Source: Sinobacterium norvegicum (GTDB taxonomy: Bacteria > Pseudomonadota > Gammaproteobacteria > Pseudomonadales > Sinobacteriaceae). From it: 64,000 nucleotides of DNA. The notes beneath the pieces are model-generated. The model was given only the letters and a program-made list of their open reading frames with translations, made no database searches and was not told the origin of the DNA. How positions within the stretch are numbered: the first letter of the stretch is position 1; each line of letters begins with the position of its first letter. The position numbers were made by a program, and so were the translations under genes. Below are positions 42,491 through 50,238 of this stretch, one piece after another. The stretch spans positions 248,001 through 312,000 of the forward strand of contig NZ_CAKLPX010000002.1 of the NCBI RefSeq assembly GCF_923077115.1, in the 5' to 3' direction.

Positions 42491-42909
42491 TGCTCCGGAT
42501 TGGCGGCATAGACCATACAGGTATCATCCGTCGGCGCCCAGGAGCGAGCACTGCTGCCCCAAAAGCTGGAGGTCAGGGTCAGCCAATCTGAGTCATCCAG
42601 GCTGCCAGCCTTTATCAGCACCAGTCCATCCAGCAGCGAAGATTGGCTGTACAGCGGTGAACCGCAGTCGCCACAGAAGCTGCGCGTGATCGTCGCACCG
42701 CTGGTGCCGGGGCTCTGATATTGTTTGGGTGTGCCGCCGGTAAGGATAAAGTCATGACTTGTCAGCAGGGCAATAGTAGCAAAACCACTGCCCGAGGCAC
42801 GCTGGCAATCACGGCAATGGCAGTGATGCACCGACAGAACGGCAGCGGGGTTTATTTGGTAGTGCACCTGGCCACACAAGCAGCGGCCCTTTTCAATCTG
42901 TGACGACAT
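42487..42909 (-). CDS. GFA/CENP-V family zinc protein
   Basis: A 140-aa protein of the glutathione-dependent formaldehyde-activating (GFA) fold. The zinc-binding cysteines are all visible: CLCGQV, HCHCRDCQRASG and FCGDCGSPLY, followed by the short FW segment (SSFWGSSARSW). In Paracoccus the founder catalyses or carries S-hydroxymethylglutathione; most family members have no proven function. Single-gene unit. Confidence 0.82.
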   Translation of the reverse strand: MSSQIEKGRCLCGQVHYQINPAAVLSVHHCHCRDCQRASGSGFATIALLTSHDFILTGGTPKQYQSPGTSGATITRSFCGDCGSPLYSQSSLLDGLVLIKAGSLDDSDWLTLTSSFWGSSARSWAPTDDTCMVYAANPEH

Positions 42910-43189
42910 TATGATTACCCCAGTTTTTATTATTTTATCAAAGCCTTAAGAGGCAGGGCTCATCGTAATATTTCTTGTCGGTAAAATACAGGGCTTAGTC
43001 TGGTTGGTTTGCTGCGTAGTGGTGATAATAGAGCGGGTCGGCTTGCTTCGGTGATGGGAATGAGGGCGCGGGAGTGTCTGCCGACACCCGCGCAGATGAC
43101 GCCGCTCAGCGTCAGCATTCCTGCTGAGCTGATATCCCCAGCCGTTAGGCAACGCTATTGGAGGCTTATAAGATAGTGGGGTTAGTTTT
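42910..43189. other. Gene-free stretch with strong hairpins next to the cassette island
   Basis: There is no gene. At 43066-43093 GCGCGGG-A-GTGTC-TGCC-GACAC-CCGCGC folds into a long GC-rich hairpin. At 43104-43129 a perfect 7-bp inverted repeat (GCTCAGC/GCTGAGC) follows. At 43144-43150 the heptamer GTTAGGC matches the integron R' core, and on the other strand GCCTAAC matches R''. The segment 43165-43203 (GGGGTTAG...CTCTGACCCT) has the look of a small-element border. A decayed mobile element or a structured RNA are both possible. Confidence 0.4.
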
Positions 43190-43210
43190 TACTCTGACCC
43201 TAAATATCTG

Positions 43211-43264
43211 CCGCGTTGTTGCGAAGCAACGCTTTTAGCGGTCGCATTGCCACACTTGTTATGC
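43211..43264 (-). other. Partial attC-like site of cassette B
   Basis: On the minus strand GCATAACAAGTGTGGCAATG starts as an attC R''/L'' arm 12 bp after the stop of the 43277 gene. A central hairpin (GCGTTGC-TTC-GCAACAACGC) follows, but there is no GTTRRRY end; the sequence instead runs into the GGGTCAGAGT border segment. Confidence 0.4.
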
Positions 43265-43276
43265 ATTATTAAGCCG

Positions 43277-43684
43277 CTACTTCCCCAGCTTGTCCAATCC
43301 AGTAGTATCTGCACCTTTGATGCCGTCTTGTGCGGCTTTATCAATATCAGTAGCCTTTTTGGATTCTTTATAAATTTGTGAACTAGAGTAGGCTCCTGCC
43401 GCTGCATTGCCAATTGAGGAAGCTTGATCCTGCAAAGTTTTACCTTCTCTTTCTCCAGCTAACCATCCTTTTTTATACTCAGCATCATTTCCAAATCTAA
43501 CTTCATCCTTAATATAATGCTCATAATGATTCCCTTCTTCTTTCATGCCGCTATGTCTGCCATCATGGAAGCCAAGAATATATGATTCACTTTTGCCTTG
43601 TTCTCTGAGTGCTCCATCGGTAGTGCCGCAAGCGGATAAAATCAGAGAGGTGATTACAATAAATAGGCTTACCAAATATTTCAT
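43277..43684 (-). CDS. Lipoprotein in putative cassette B
   Basis: A 135-aa lipoprotein: MKYLVSLFIVITSLILSAC (C19) then a charged, soluble part with ESYILGFHDGRHSGMKEEG and EYKKGWLAGEREGKTLQ. This Gly-Ala-Gly rhythm recalls short YtfJ/glycine-zipper-like lipoproteins, and the end KGADTTGLDKLGK is low in structure. GGAG precedes the ATG; the leader from the cassette boundary is only ~30 bp, as in integron cassettes. No family recognised. Confidence 0.62.
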   Translation of the reverse strand: MKYLVSLFIVITSLILSACGTTDGALREQGKSESYILGFHDGRHSGMKEEGNHYEHYIKDEVRFGNDAEYKKGWLAGEREGKTLQDQASSIGNAAAGAYSSSQIYKESKKATDIDKAAQDGIKGADTTGLDKLGK

Positions 43685-43715
43685 GATTTAGACTCCTACC
43701 AGAAAGTGAGAAGGT

Positions 43716-43797
43716 GCATAACGCCGCGAACATGGGTGACCAATGTGGAGCACGAAGTGCGGAGCATTGGGCATCCTATGCTTTGCCTTGTTAAAAG
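43716..43797 (-). other. attC-like site of cassette A
   Basis: An 82-nt imperfect palindrome. On the plus strand it starts GCATAACGCC and ends CTTGTTAAAA. The outer arms (TAACGCCGCGAA against TTTGCCTTGTTA) and inner arms (CATGGGTGACC against GGGCATCCTATG) pair with bulges, and the centre CCAATG...GCACGAAGTGC...CATTGG is a clean hairpin. It starts 4 bp after the stop of the 43801 gene. Size, TAAC/GTTA ends and fold fit attC; the R' heptamer GTTATGC has one mismatch to GTTRRRY. Confidence 0.55.
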
Positions 43798-43800
43798 ACA

Positions 43801-44310
43801 TTATTTGGCAAACTTTAGCATGTTTGATGCTAGAGTTTTTGCTTTTAAAATTAGTCCTATCGAGATCACTAGCTCAAGCGCTGTAGCTACCATATTGGCT
43901 TTATTATCCTCGGTTAAAGATAGAGGCGCCATTGAGTATTGACTGTGCGATTCCATATTCCATAACACTGCCCAATATACCAAATCAACAAATGCGTAAT
44001 AGAATACATATAACCCTATAGCAAGAACAAAAACTGTGAGAATTGTTGTTGAATTAATGGGTTCTATTGGTAGGTCAATTTCTGGTTTTAGAATTGATTT
44101 AGAAACACTTAATGGAAAAAACCACAGCAACAACGAAACAATAAGTGGTATTAATACTGTTCCAGCAATAAATAGAGTTGATACTGGCATTCCATTGATA
44201 GAGTCGCTTAAAAAAACTTCAACTAATGACGTTGACTGCCGTAATGAAAATATAAATAACACTATTGCAAACAACTTAACAGCAATAGCTAAATAGTGAC
44301 TAGATTTCAT
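43801..44310 (-). CDS. Four-helix membrane protein in putative cassette A
   Basis: A 169-aa integral membrane protein with about four helices (~8-28, ~44-66, ~88-110, ~143-160). The start KSSHYLAIAVKLFAIVLFIFSLRQS and the PVSTLFIAGTVLIPLIVSLLLWFFP segment resemble hypothetical membrane proteins that I associate with integron cassettes of marine bacteria, from memory only. It is clearly more AT-rich than the flanking core genes. AAAGG lies upstream of the ATG. Function unknown. Confidence 0.62.
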   Translation of the reverse strand: MKSSHYLAIAVKLFAIVLFIFSLRQSTSLVEVFLSDSINGMPVSTLFIAGTVLIPLIVSLLLWFFPLSVSKSILKPEIDLPIEPINSTTILTVFVLAIGLYVFYYAFVDLVYWAVLWNMESHSQYSMAPLSLTEDNKANMVATALELVISIGLILKAKTLASNMLKFAK

Positions 44311-44787
44311 TCATATTACCTTTTAACGCTTATTCTACTGACTAGTCGGTAATAACGAAAAACCTAGGAAGCGTCGGTATAACACCCTCATTCCCCCATA
44401 AAGCGGAACGTTCCGCCTATCACCCTTTTCAGTATTGCCGAATCACGCCAGTAAGTAGTTAATATTTATTGTTTATTAGCGAAGCAACTTATTCGACCAA
44501 AAATGAGCGGAATCAACTATTATTAATACCCTCCGCTGCAGTCGGTATAATCTGCCATTTTTATACATTCGTTTATGCCCTTATCTCACTGTAATTACAA
44601 GGTATTCTGAAATAACTTATAGTATTCTCGGCGTTATGCGGAAAAGAGGGGCAATATTACTCTTCTTTACTGTAATTATATACAGTGTTTCTCGATCCGA
44701 CGAAACCGCCAAATCATACGATATGCCGCCTTACCCCGGCCGCGCAGTCAGTCATTCCCCGCGACTTCAAAAAGCGCAGCGACAGGA

Positions 44788-44821
44788 GCGGGGTGTGACT
44801 GACGGAGTGGCGTTCGGAGTG
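44788..44821 (+). repeat. 34-bp direct repeat, copy 1
   Basis: Begins GCGGGGTGTGACTGACGGAG. It is repeated at 44886-44919 with three mismatches. An inverted partner of its first 16 bases (GTCAGTCATTCCCCGC) is at 44747-44762, so the region can also fold into a hairpin. Confidence 0.65.
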
Positions 44822-44885
44822 ATGGCCTAGCTGCCGGGGTGGAGGGTTTTGCAAAGCTGCTGAATAGCGCAGCCCGATCATGATG

Positions 44886-44919
44886 GCGGGGTGTGACTGA
44901 CGGAGCGGCGTGCGAAGTG
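44886..44919 (+). repeat. 34-bp direct repeat, copy 2
   Basis: The second copy of the 34-bp unit, 98 bp after the first. Both copies are preceded by AGCGCAGC at different distances, so the duplicated unit may once have been longer. Confidence 0.65.
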
Positions 44920-44947
44920 CCAACCCCGCCCCCAAACACCCGCCCAC

Positions 44948-44977
44948 AAAAAAGGCCGCGCTGTTACCAGTGCGGCC
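44948..44977 (-). terminator. Terminator of the HSD-like dehydrogenase gene
   Basis: On the minus strand GGCCGCACTG-GTAA-CAGCGCGGCC (one G-U) is followed by six T. Confidence 0.85.
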
Positions 44978-45047
44978 TTCAATCAGTCACTGCTCGACGT
45001 TAAGGGGGTAGCCGAGCAGCCACCACTAACAGTCTATCTGTGTTGCA

Positions 45048-45965
45048 TTACTGCGGTGGTACAGAGAAACCGTCAAGAACCGGGGTGTGGTCGGCGGTGA
45101 AGTAATCGCCTAGGCTGTTGTGCAAGCCTTCGACGGTCCACTTCTGCTGGCCTTCTGGGTTGTCGTAGAACACGTCCAGGCTTGGGCGCTGAACGATGTT
45201 GACGCGAGTCCCCCAAACAACAAAGACTTCACCCATGACCATCTGCGACTCAGGCGAGGCGAGGTAGCCGACCAGTGGTGCAACGTTGGCGGGGTCGAAA
45301 ACGTCGAAACCGTCTTCTGGCTTTTTGAAGATCTCGGCGGTAATGCCCTGATCGGTCATCGCGGTACGGCCACGTGGCATGATGACGTTACAGCAGATGC
45401 CGTACTTGGCCATTAACTGAGCGGCGCCCATGGTCATCGCAGTGATACCGGCTTTAGCAGCGGCATAGTTAGGCTGGCCGGCAGAACCGAATAGCATAGC
45501 CTCAGAAGAGGTGCTGATCAGACGACCGTAAACACCACCGTCGGCCTTGGCCTTGCCACGCCAGTAGGCGGTGGCGTTGCGGATGTTAACGAAGTGGCCG
45601 CGTAGGTGAACACGAACCACCGAGTCGAACTCGTCATCGCTCATCGAGAAGATGGTCTTGTCACGGCAGAAACCGGCGTTGTTAACCATGATGTTCATGT
45701 CGCCGTAAGTCTCGATGGTCTTGGCCATCAAGTTTTCAGCGTCTTTGCTGTCGGCGCAATCGCCCAGTACCACGGTGGCTTCGCCGCCGAAGGCTTTGAT
45801 GTCTTCAACGGTTTGGTAGGCCGCTTCTTTGGCATCGGGTAAATCGATGTCGCTGATGATAACGCGAGCGCCTTGACGGGCCAGCTGCATCGCTTCTTCG
45901 CGACCTAAACCACGGCCTGCGCCGGTGACGATGGCAACTTTGCCTTCAATATTCTTGGTAGTCAT
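45048..45965 (-). CDS. Short-chain dehydrogenase, HSD17B4/Hsd4-like
   Basis: A 305-aa NAD(P)-dependent SDR. The Rossmann motif is VTGAGRGLGREEAMQLARQGA with DID after beta-2 (NAD preference), then NNAG, the catalytic Ser in STSSEA and YAAAK (Tyr/Lys). The GRGLGR-E-A start and the longer C-terminus resemble the dehydrogenase unit of peroxisomal MFE-2 and actinobacterial Hsd4 enzymes, which oxidise the beta-hydroxy group of steroid or fatty acyl-CoA. It lies downstream of the FadA5-like thiolase on the same strand, the next step of the cycle. AAGGG is 7 nt before the chosen ATG at 45965; a TTG six bases earlier is less likely. Confidence 0.82.
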   Translation of the reverse strand: MTTKNIEGKVAIVTGAGRGLGREEAMQLARQGARVIISDIDLPDAKEAAYQTVEDIKAFGGEATVVLGDCADSKDAENLMAKTIETYGDMNIMVNNAGFCRDKTIFSMSDDEFDSVVRVHLRGHFVNIRNATAYWRGKAKADGGVYGRLISTSSEAMLFGSAGQPNYAAAKAGITAMTMGAAQLMAKYGICCNVIMPRGRTAMTDQGITAEIFKKPEDGFDVFDPANVAPLVGYLASPESQMVMGEVFVVWGTRVNIVQRPSLDVFYDNPEGQQKWTVEGLHNSLGDYFTADHTPVLDGFSVPPQ

Positions 45966-46033
45966 ATTCAAACCCTTACATAAAGTTGTCGCTGCCGCGC
46001 CGCAAGCGGCACAGCCTGTGAATCGTTTGGAGC

Positions 46034-46078
46034 TTAGATGCGCTCGATCATAGGTGGACCGGTCATCCGGTACACCAT
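46034..46078 (-). repeat. Displaced copy of the thiolase 3' end (14-codon frame)
   Basis: Ten bases past the thiolase stop, a short frame ends ATGATCGAGCGCATC-stop. The thiolase ends ATCATCGAGCGTATC-stop. Both read ...IERI. It is either the tail of a lost tandem copy or chance; only ~15 bases match closely. Confidence 0.35.
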
Positions 46079-46088
46079 GGGATCATGA

Positions 46089-47264
46089 TTAGATACGCTC
46101 GATGATGGTACCGGTACCGATCGAAGAACCACAACACATGGAGATCAGAGCAGTGCTCTTATCCTGGCGCTCCAGCTCGTGCAGCGCGGTGGTGATCAAA
46201 CGGGCGCCGGTTGAACCAACGGGGTGGCCCAGTGCGATGGCACCGCCGTTGACGTTCACCTTGCTCATGTCGGCGTTGTAAACCTGTGCCCATGATAGAA
46301 CAACAGCGGCGAAGGCTTCGTTGATTTCGAACAAGTCGATATCGCCCATGTTCATGCCGCTCTTCTTGAACAACTGCTCGGTGGCGTTGACGGGGCCGTC
46401 TAACAGATACTTGGGGTCGGCACCGGCAACAACGCCAGAGATGATACGGGCGCGTGGCTTAAGGCCGCGAGCCTTGGCTTCTTCTGCGCTCATCATCAAC
46501 ACGGCGGCGGCGCCGTCGGAGATTTGTGAGGCGTTACCGGCGGTGTGTACACCGCCTTCTTTAATCGCGCGTAAACCGCTGAGTGATTCGATGGTGGTAT
46601 CACGCAGGCCTTGATCGCGGGTAACAATGCGGGTCTCGCCGTTTGGCTGACCGTCTTCACCCAGTACAGGCGCGGTTACTGGAATGATTTGGCTGTCGAA
46701 ACGGCCCTCTTGCCAGGCGACCTTGGCGCGACGCTGTGATTCACAGGCGAAGGCATCGACGTCGGCGCGGGTGAGGCCGCGGTTTTTTACAATACGTTCA
46801 ATCATCTCGAACTGATCGGGAATACTATCCCAAGGCCAGTCGGCGGTCTGGAAGAAACCGGGGCCATTATAAGCGTTGGCGCCGAGGCCAACACGGCTCA
46901 TCGCCTCAACACCCGAGCCGATACCGATATCGATCTGGCCGGCTTTGATCAGCGCGTCGATGATGTGGGTAGAGGTCTGTGCTGAGCCACACTGAGTGTC
47001 GACAGTCGAACAGGCGGTGGTCCAGTTTTTACCGATCGATAACCAGGCGTTACGGGCCAGGTTATTGGACTGTTCACCGGCCTGGGTAACGCAGCCGGCG
47101 TAAACCTGGCCAACGTCTTCCAGTGCCACGCCAGCACTCTCCAATACGCCCTGATAGGCGGTGGCTAGGAGGGCGGCGGGGTGCATGCCGCTTAGCTCAC
47201 CAACAATAGGCTTGCCCCGAGAGATAGGGGTACGTAGTGCTTCGACAATGACTGCTTCTGCCAT
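46089..47264 (-). CDS. fadA5: FadA5-like steroid thiolase (acetyl-CoA C-acyltransferase)
   Basis: A 391-aa thiolase very close in motif detail to mycobacterial FadA5: GCVTQAGEQSNNLARNAWL, the nucleophile Cys (C92 in VDTQCGSAQ), GVEAMSRVGLGANA, GGAIALGHPVG (H347) and the second catalytic Cys in MCCGSS (C377), ending GTGTIIERI. FadA5 cleaves acetyl-CoA from the C24 keto steroid CoA. All catalytic residues are in place. It precedes the HSD-like dehydrogenase on the same strand (gap 123 bp). The KshA-like oxygenase and MaoC gene nearby complete a steroid-degradation neighbourhood. Confidence 0.86.
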   Translation of the reverse strand: MAEAVIVEALRTPISRGKPIVGELSGMHPAALLATAYQGVLESAGVALEDVGQVYAGCVTQAGEQSNNLARNAWLSIGKNWTTACSTVDTQCGSAQTSTHIIDALIKAGQIDIGIGSGVEAMSRVGLGANAYNGPGFFQTADWPWDSIPDQFEMIERIVKNRGLTRADVDAFACESQRRAKVAWQEGRFDSQIIPVTAPVLGEDGQPNGETRIVTRDQGLRDTTIESLSGLRAIKEGGVHTAGNASQISDGAAAVLMMSAEEAKARGLKPRARIISGVVAGADPKYLLDGPVNATEQLFKKSGMNMGDIDLFEINEAFAAVVLSWAQVYNADMSKVNVNGGAIALGHPVGSTGARLITTALHELERQDKSTALISMCCGSSIGTGTIIERI

Positions 47265-47604
47265 GGCTGAGTTCCTCAGATTAAATTTTTATCGTGGTTC
47301 AGTAGATAGGCGCTACTGTAATGGGGCTAGAGGATACCGTAAAGCGCGATAAGAACAATGTTCAATCTGTTCATGTTAACGGGTGAAATCCGCTCACCCC
47401 CAGCACGATTGAGCTGAGGCGTAAGGCAGAGCTTTGGAAACGCTGTGTTGAGTAAAAACAGCGACGCGGTTAATGACAAAAACCTCACCATAATGGGTTG
47501 GAGAAGCCGTTTCAATTTGGCTAGAATGGCTCCAACTTTAAGGTTATAGCCTTGGGATGATTGAGTAGAGGCTGTGTTTCAGCGGCCGTATTTGGAGAGA
47601 GATA
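47265..47604. other. Divergent promoter region (thiolase / MaoC gene)
   Basis: A 340-bp gap between divergent genes, no gene seen. TTTCAATTTGG at ~47510 resembles one arm of the palindrome at 14339-14356, too weak to call an operator. A GTGAAATCCGCTCAC inverted repeat lies near 47383-47397. Confidence 0.35.
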
Positions 47605-48072
47605 ATGAAACAATATCAATATAACGATATCGACACGCTACAGGAAATCGTATCGGAAGAGTTTGGCGAGTGGAGCCAAGAACTTGAAATTACCCAGGGC
47701 ATGATCGATCAATTTGCCGAGCTAACCGGCGATGATTACTGGCTACATACCGACCCCGATCGTTGTAAAGGGCAGAGCCCCTTCGGCTGCACCATCGCCC
47801 ATGGCTTTCTAACACTGGTATTGTTGCCCAAGCTGACTGTGGCGCAAACCCACGAAGTGGTTGGTTTTAACAACATGTTGAACTACGGCTCAAACAAGCT
47901 GCGTTTCACTGGTACTGTGATGGTCAACAACAAGATTCACGCCCGTAGCCGTGTCAAAGAAGTAATTCAGACCCCCAAAGGCCAGACTATTGTCACCATG
48001 GAACAGCACGTTAATGTCGTCGGTCAAGACCGCCCTGCGGTGATCTACGAGTTAATGTTTATGTACATGTAA
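47605..48072 (+). CDS. MaoC/NodN-like enoyl-CoA hydratase
   Basis: A 155-aa hotdog protein with ITQGMIDQFAELTGDDYWLHTDPDRCK, the MaoC/NodN hydratase motif (Asp-x4-His), then GCTIAHGFLTLVLLPKL. Members perform R-specific hydration of enoyl-CoA or related dehydration. Divergent from FadA5. It may supply the hydration step for a steroid side chain. GGAGAGAG lies upstream of the ATG, and a strong bidirectional terminator follows. Confidence 0.82.
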   Translation: MKQYQYNDIDTLQEIVSEEFGEWSQELEITQGMIDQFAELTGDDYWLHTDPDRCKGQSPFGCTIAHGFLTLVLLPKLTVAQTHEVVGFNNMLNYGSNKLRFTGTVMVNNKIHARSRVKEVIQTPKGQTIVTMEQHVNVVGQDRPAVIYELMFMYM

Positions 48073-48089
48073 TACTGTTTTTACAGTAT

Positions 48090-48139
48090 AAAAAAGGCGC
48101 CTAGCTCATTGCTGAAATGAGTTCGGCGCCTTTTTTTTT
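48090..48139. terminator. Bidirectional terminator (MaoC gene / 2OG oxygenase)
   Basis: GGCGCC arms plus an inner CTCATT/AATGAG stem, A6 on the left and T9 on the right. Confidence 0.85.
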
Positions 48140-48156
48140 ACTTTTTCTAGGCTGGC

Positions 48157-48786
48157 TTAGGCCCAATCGGGACCGCCGATCCAGGCGACCAAACTGTAGC
48201 GGCGGCCCTTAGTGACCGGGGTGACGCGATGCTGCTCGTAGCTGGGAAAGCAAACAGCATGGCCTTTGATTTGGTTGACCGTCATCGGCTCGCCACCGTT
48301 ACCCAGCATAAACTGCAAGTCGCCACCTTCAAACTCCAGCGTGCTACTCAGGGGTACCGAGATGCTGATTTTGCGGCTCATCCAGGCAACAGAGGTGTCC
48401 TTGTGCCAGCAATAAAATCCTTGCTCGTCCTCGTCGTAGCGCGCCAGCTGTATGGTTTCCTTAATGCCGGTGAGGTTGAATTTATACAGTTTATTGAGTT
48501 CCTTGGCGGCGCTCCATAATCTGTCGTAAACCCATTTGTATTCCTGCTCGGGGACAAAGCGTACCTTGGAGCGACGAATCTCACTGTTGAGTTCCTTGCC
48601 AGTGGTGATTTGGCCTATTTGAGCCTGCTGATATTCGCTGTCGAGTAGGTCGCGCAGTTGTTGTATTTCTTCGTCGCTGAAGATGCGCTTGAAGGACAGC
48701 ACATGGTGTTTGCCAATGGCGGTAAGGCGTTGCTTTTCTAATTCTGAATTAACGATATTGCTGCGTTTGTTTTTTTTATTTTTCAT
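48157..48786 (-). CDS. 2-oxoglutarate/Fe(II) dioxygenase, prolyl-4-hydroxylase type
   Basis: A 209-aa cytosolic oxygenase. The iron triad is H128-x-D130 (WHKDTS) and H186 (EQHRVTPV), with R196 (KGRRYSL) in place to bind the 2-oxoglutarate carboxylate. KISISVPLSSTLEFEGGDLQF is the jelly-roll core. The bacterial relatives hydroxylate proteins, peptides or small molecules; the substrate here is unknown. The N-terminus is very basic (KNKKNKRSN). Single-gene unit between two terminators. Confidence 0.82.
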   Translation of the reverse strand: MKNKKNKRSNIVNSELEKQRLTAIGKHHVLSFKRIFSDEEIQQLRDLLDSEYQQAQIGQITTGKELNSEIRRSKVRFVPEQEYKWVYDRLWSAAKELNKLYKFNLTGIKETIQLARYDEDEQGFYCWHKDTSVAWMSRKISISVPLSSTLEFEGGDLQFMLGNGGEPMTVNQIKGHAVCFPSYEQHRVTPVTKGRRYSLVAWIGGPDWA

Positions 48787-48886
48787 CGAAAAAGCCTAAG
48801 AGCCGTAAAGAGTGTTAGTTATACCATGGTAAAAACAAGTCTTTTAATGGTGACATCTGTGCTAAGGCGATGGCTTTTTTGCGGGC

Positions 48887-48917
48887 AAAAAAATACCGCT
48901 AATCAGCGGCATTTTTT
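48887..48917 (-). terminator. Terminator of the KshA-like gene
   Basis: On the minus strand TGCCGCT-GATT-AGCGGTA (7 bp) is followed by seven T; it also has T6 in the rightward direction. Confidence 0.85.
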
Positions 48918-48941
48918 ATTATTTACATAACAGGGCTGTTT

Positions 48942-50033
48942 TTATTCGAACAGCTCGGCACCAAAGGCGATGGCCTCAGCCGGAGGCTCTGGCATATCTT
49001 TCACATGGGCCTTGCCGTTGATTTTTTGCTGCTGCGATGGCACGTTGTCGATCTCTAGGTGGAACTGGCGATACCAGTCTCGGCCGCGGTTAAACGGACC
49101 ATCGGTTGGCAGTTGAATAATGCGGGTGGCTGAACGCTTGTTGGCCCAGACGCTGAAGTCGGCGGCGAAGGCGGCGAGGGCGCCGACCTGAACTTCCTTG
49201 GCAATGGCGCGGTCTTCATCGGTGGCCACCGGGTTGGCTGACTTGTGCAGCGCGCCGTGCCATACCTTGATTTTGCCGTCGTCAACCGGGGTGTTGGCAA
49301 TCAACTCATAGATCTCTTGGCCGCCGAACTCCTGCTTCGACAACAGAATACCGGGGCCGGTATACCAGGTAGTGCTCTGTAGCATGCAGCCATAAGAGGC
49401 GAGCACGCCACCCTGACGCTGGATGATGATGTGATCCTTGTACTCGTTCTCGAAGTACTCACACGGGGCACCGTGTGTGGGACCTAGGTGTCGGGCATCG
49501 GCCATATTGTCGATCACTTCGATCGGGTGCATATCGATTTCACCGAGGTGGTCGAGATCCCAATTTACCCAGGCCTCGTCGTTCCATTCCGCCAGCATGG
49601 GCGGCTCGAACTGTGGCTCCAGACCATCGGGGTCGAACCACATCATAATACAGCCCATGATTTCGCGGGTGGGGTAGGCGGTAATGGCGGAGCTGCGTGG
49701 GCAGGGACCGTCGTAGTATGGGATGTCGTTCACCTTACCGTCTGGGCCGTAACGCCAGCCGTGATAGGGGCAGCGAATATTGTCCCCTTCGATGTGGCTG
49801 TTGTCGGTGGCAATGGCGGCACTGGTGCTGGCGGTGAGGTGAGTACCCATGTGGCCACAATAGGCGTCAAGCAATACAGGCTGGCCGCTGTCTTTGCCGC
49901 GATAGAGTGCTAAGTCGCGTTCGAAGAAACGCAGTGCCAGCGGGTCTTCGCCTAGCTCGCTGCTTTCGGCAATCACAAACCATCCGCGGGGGAAGGTATT
50001 GGGGCCTAATTTGTATTCTGTTGCTTTAGCCAT
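48942..50033 (-). CDS. kshA: KshA-like Rieske oxygenase (3-ketosteroid 9-alpha-hydroxylase type)
   Basis: A 363-aa Rieske non-haem iron oxygenase. The [2Fe-2S] ligands are C59, H61 (AYCGHMGTHL) and C88, H91 (CPYHGW). The mononuclear iron site is D179/H182/H187 region (IDNMADARHLGPTHG), with N176 before it. The sequence from PRGWFVI through NDIPYYDGPCPRSSAITAYPT aligns in order with KshA, which opens ring B of the steroid nucleus together with the reductase KshB. No KshB is in the window. Other KshA-like oxygenases act on bile acids or other cyclic substrates, so the exact substrate is not fixed. A palindrome lies ~140 bp upstream. Confidence 0.75.
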   Translation of the reverse strand: MAKATEYKLGPNTFPRGWFVIAESSELGEDPLALRFFERDLALYRGKDSGQPVLLDAYCGHMGTHLTASTSAAIATDNSHIEGDNIRCPYHGWRYGPDGKVNDIPYYDGPCPRSSAITAYPTREIMGCIMMWFDPDGLEPQFEPPMLAEWNDEAWVNWDLDHLGEIDMHPIEVIDNMADARHLGPTHGAPCEYFENEYKDHIIIQRQGGVLASYGCMLQSTTWYTGPGILLSKQEFGGQEIYELIANTPVDDGKIKVWHGALHKSANPVATDEDRAIAKEVQVGALAAFAADFSVWANKRSATRIIQLPTDGPFNRGRDWYRQFHLEIDNVPSQQQKINGKAHVKDMPEPPAEAIAFGAELFE

Positions 50034-50171
50034 GGGTGTCTACCTGTGAGAGATATTATCGTTAGAGCTTGTGCTGTTCTGTTAGCGCTTATTGGTTGCG
50101 CCTGCAGAGATAGCTGCCCTTTATAATTTAAAATCAGCTTGAGAGCATATTAAATTTTGGTAGCACTAGAC

Positions 50172-50187
50172 TCGTCCGTTCGGACGA
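50172..50187. promoter_or_regulatory. Palindromic operator candidate upstream of the KshA-like gene
   Basis: TCGTCC-GTTC-GGACGA, a perfect inverted repeat with 6-bp arms. It lies in the 205-bp gap between the SDR stop and the KshA-like start, suited to a dimeric repressor. Confidence 0.5.
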
Positions 50188-50238
50188 CCCCGGGTGAAAG
50201 AAATGCCTAAAATGGTACAAAAGAGACGGTATTGCTGC

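Larger units (their letters stand above)
43205..44330 (-). mobile_element. Putative two-cassette integron-type array without integrase
   Basis: Two leftward AT-rich genes, each with a very short leader and each followed within 13 bp by a sequence that begins like an attC site on the minus strand (TTTAACAAGG at 43790-43797 and GCATAACAAG at 43255-43264). The first site is complete and folds end to end; the second is cut short. The right border (minus-strand GCGTTAAAAGG, 44321-44330) and the site between the cassettes (GCGTTATGC) look like R' recombination points. No integrase is in the window. This is inference from layout and base composition, not a proven array. Confidence 0.5.
44311..44946. 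other. Repeat-rich gene-free gap right of the cassette island
   Basis: There is no gene I can defend. It holds a perfect 14-bp palindrome GCGGAACGTTCCGC (44403-44416), two copies of GTCGGTATAA (near 44373 and 44541), a GCGTTATGC at 44631-44639, and the GC-rich repeats annotated at 44747-44919. A 64-codon frame from 44636 runs through these repeats and has no ribosome-binding site, so I left it out. Confidence 0.45.

Noticed and set aside
43165-43204. GGGGTTAGTTTTTACTCTGACCCT-like segment as an insertion-sequence end
   Set aside because: It looks like an element border but there is no transposase, no matching second end and no target duplication in the window, so it is not listed as an insertion sequence.
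44560-44640. Possible third attC site ending at GCGTTATGC (44631-44639)
   Set aside because: Only a short ATAAC...GTTAT inverted pair is present; no long foldable arms upstream as in the 43716-43797 site.
44636-44830. 64-codon frame (MRKRGAILLFF...) right after a GCGTTATGC
   Set aside because: It has no ribosome-binding site and runs through the GC-rich 34-bp repeat block in its second half, so its composition follows the repeats rather than a protein.
48073-48086. ACTGTTTTTACAGT palindrome after the MaoC gene
   Set aside because: Sits between the stop codon and a strong terminator; probably chance or part of the terminator region, and it is not repeated elsewhere.
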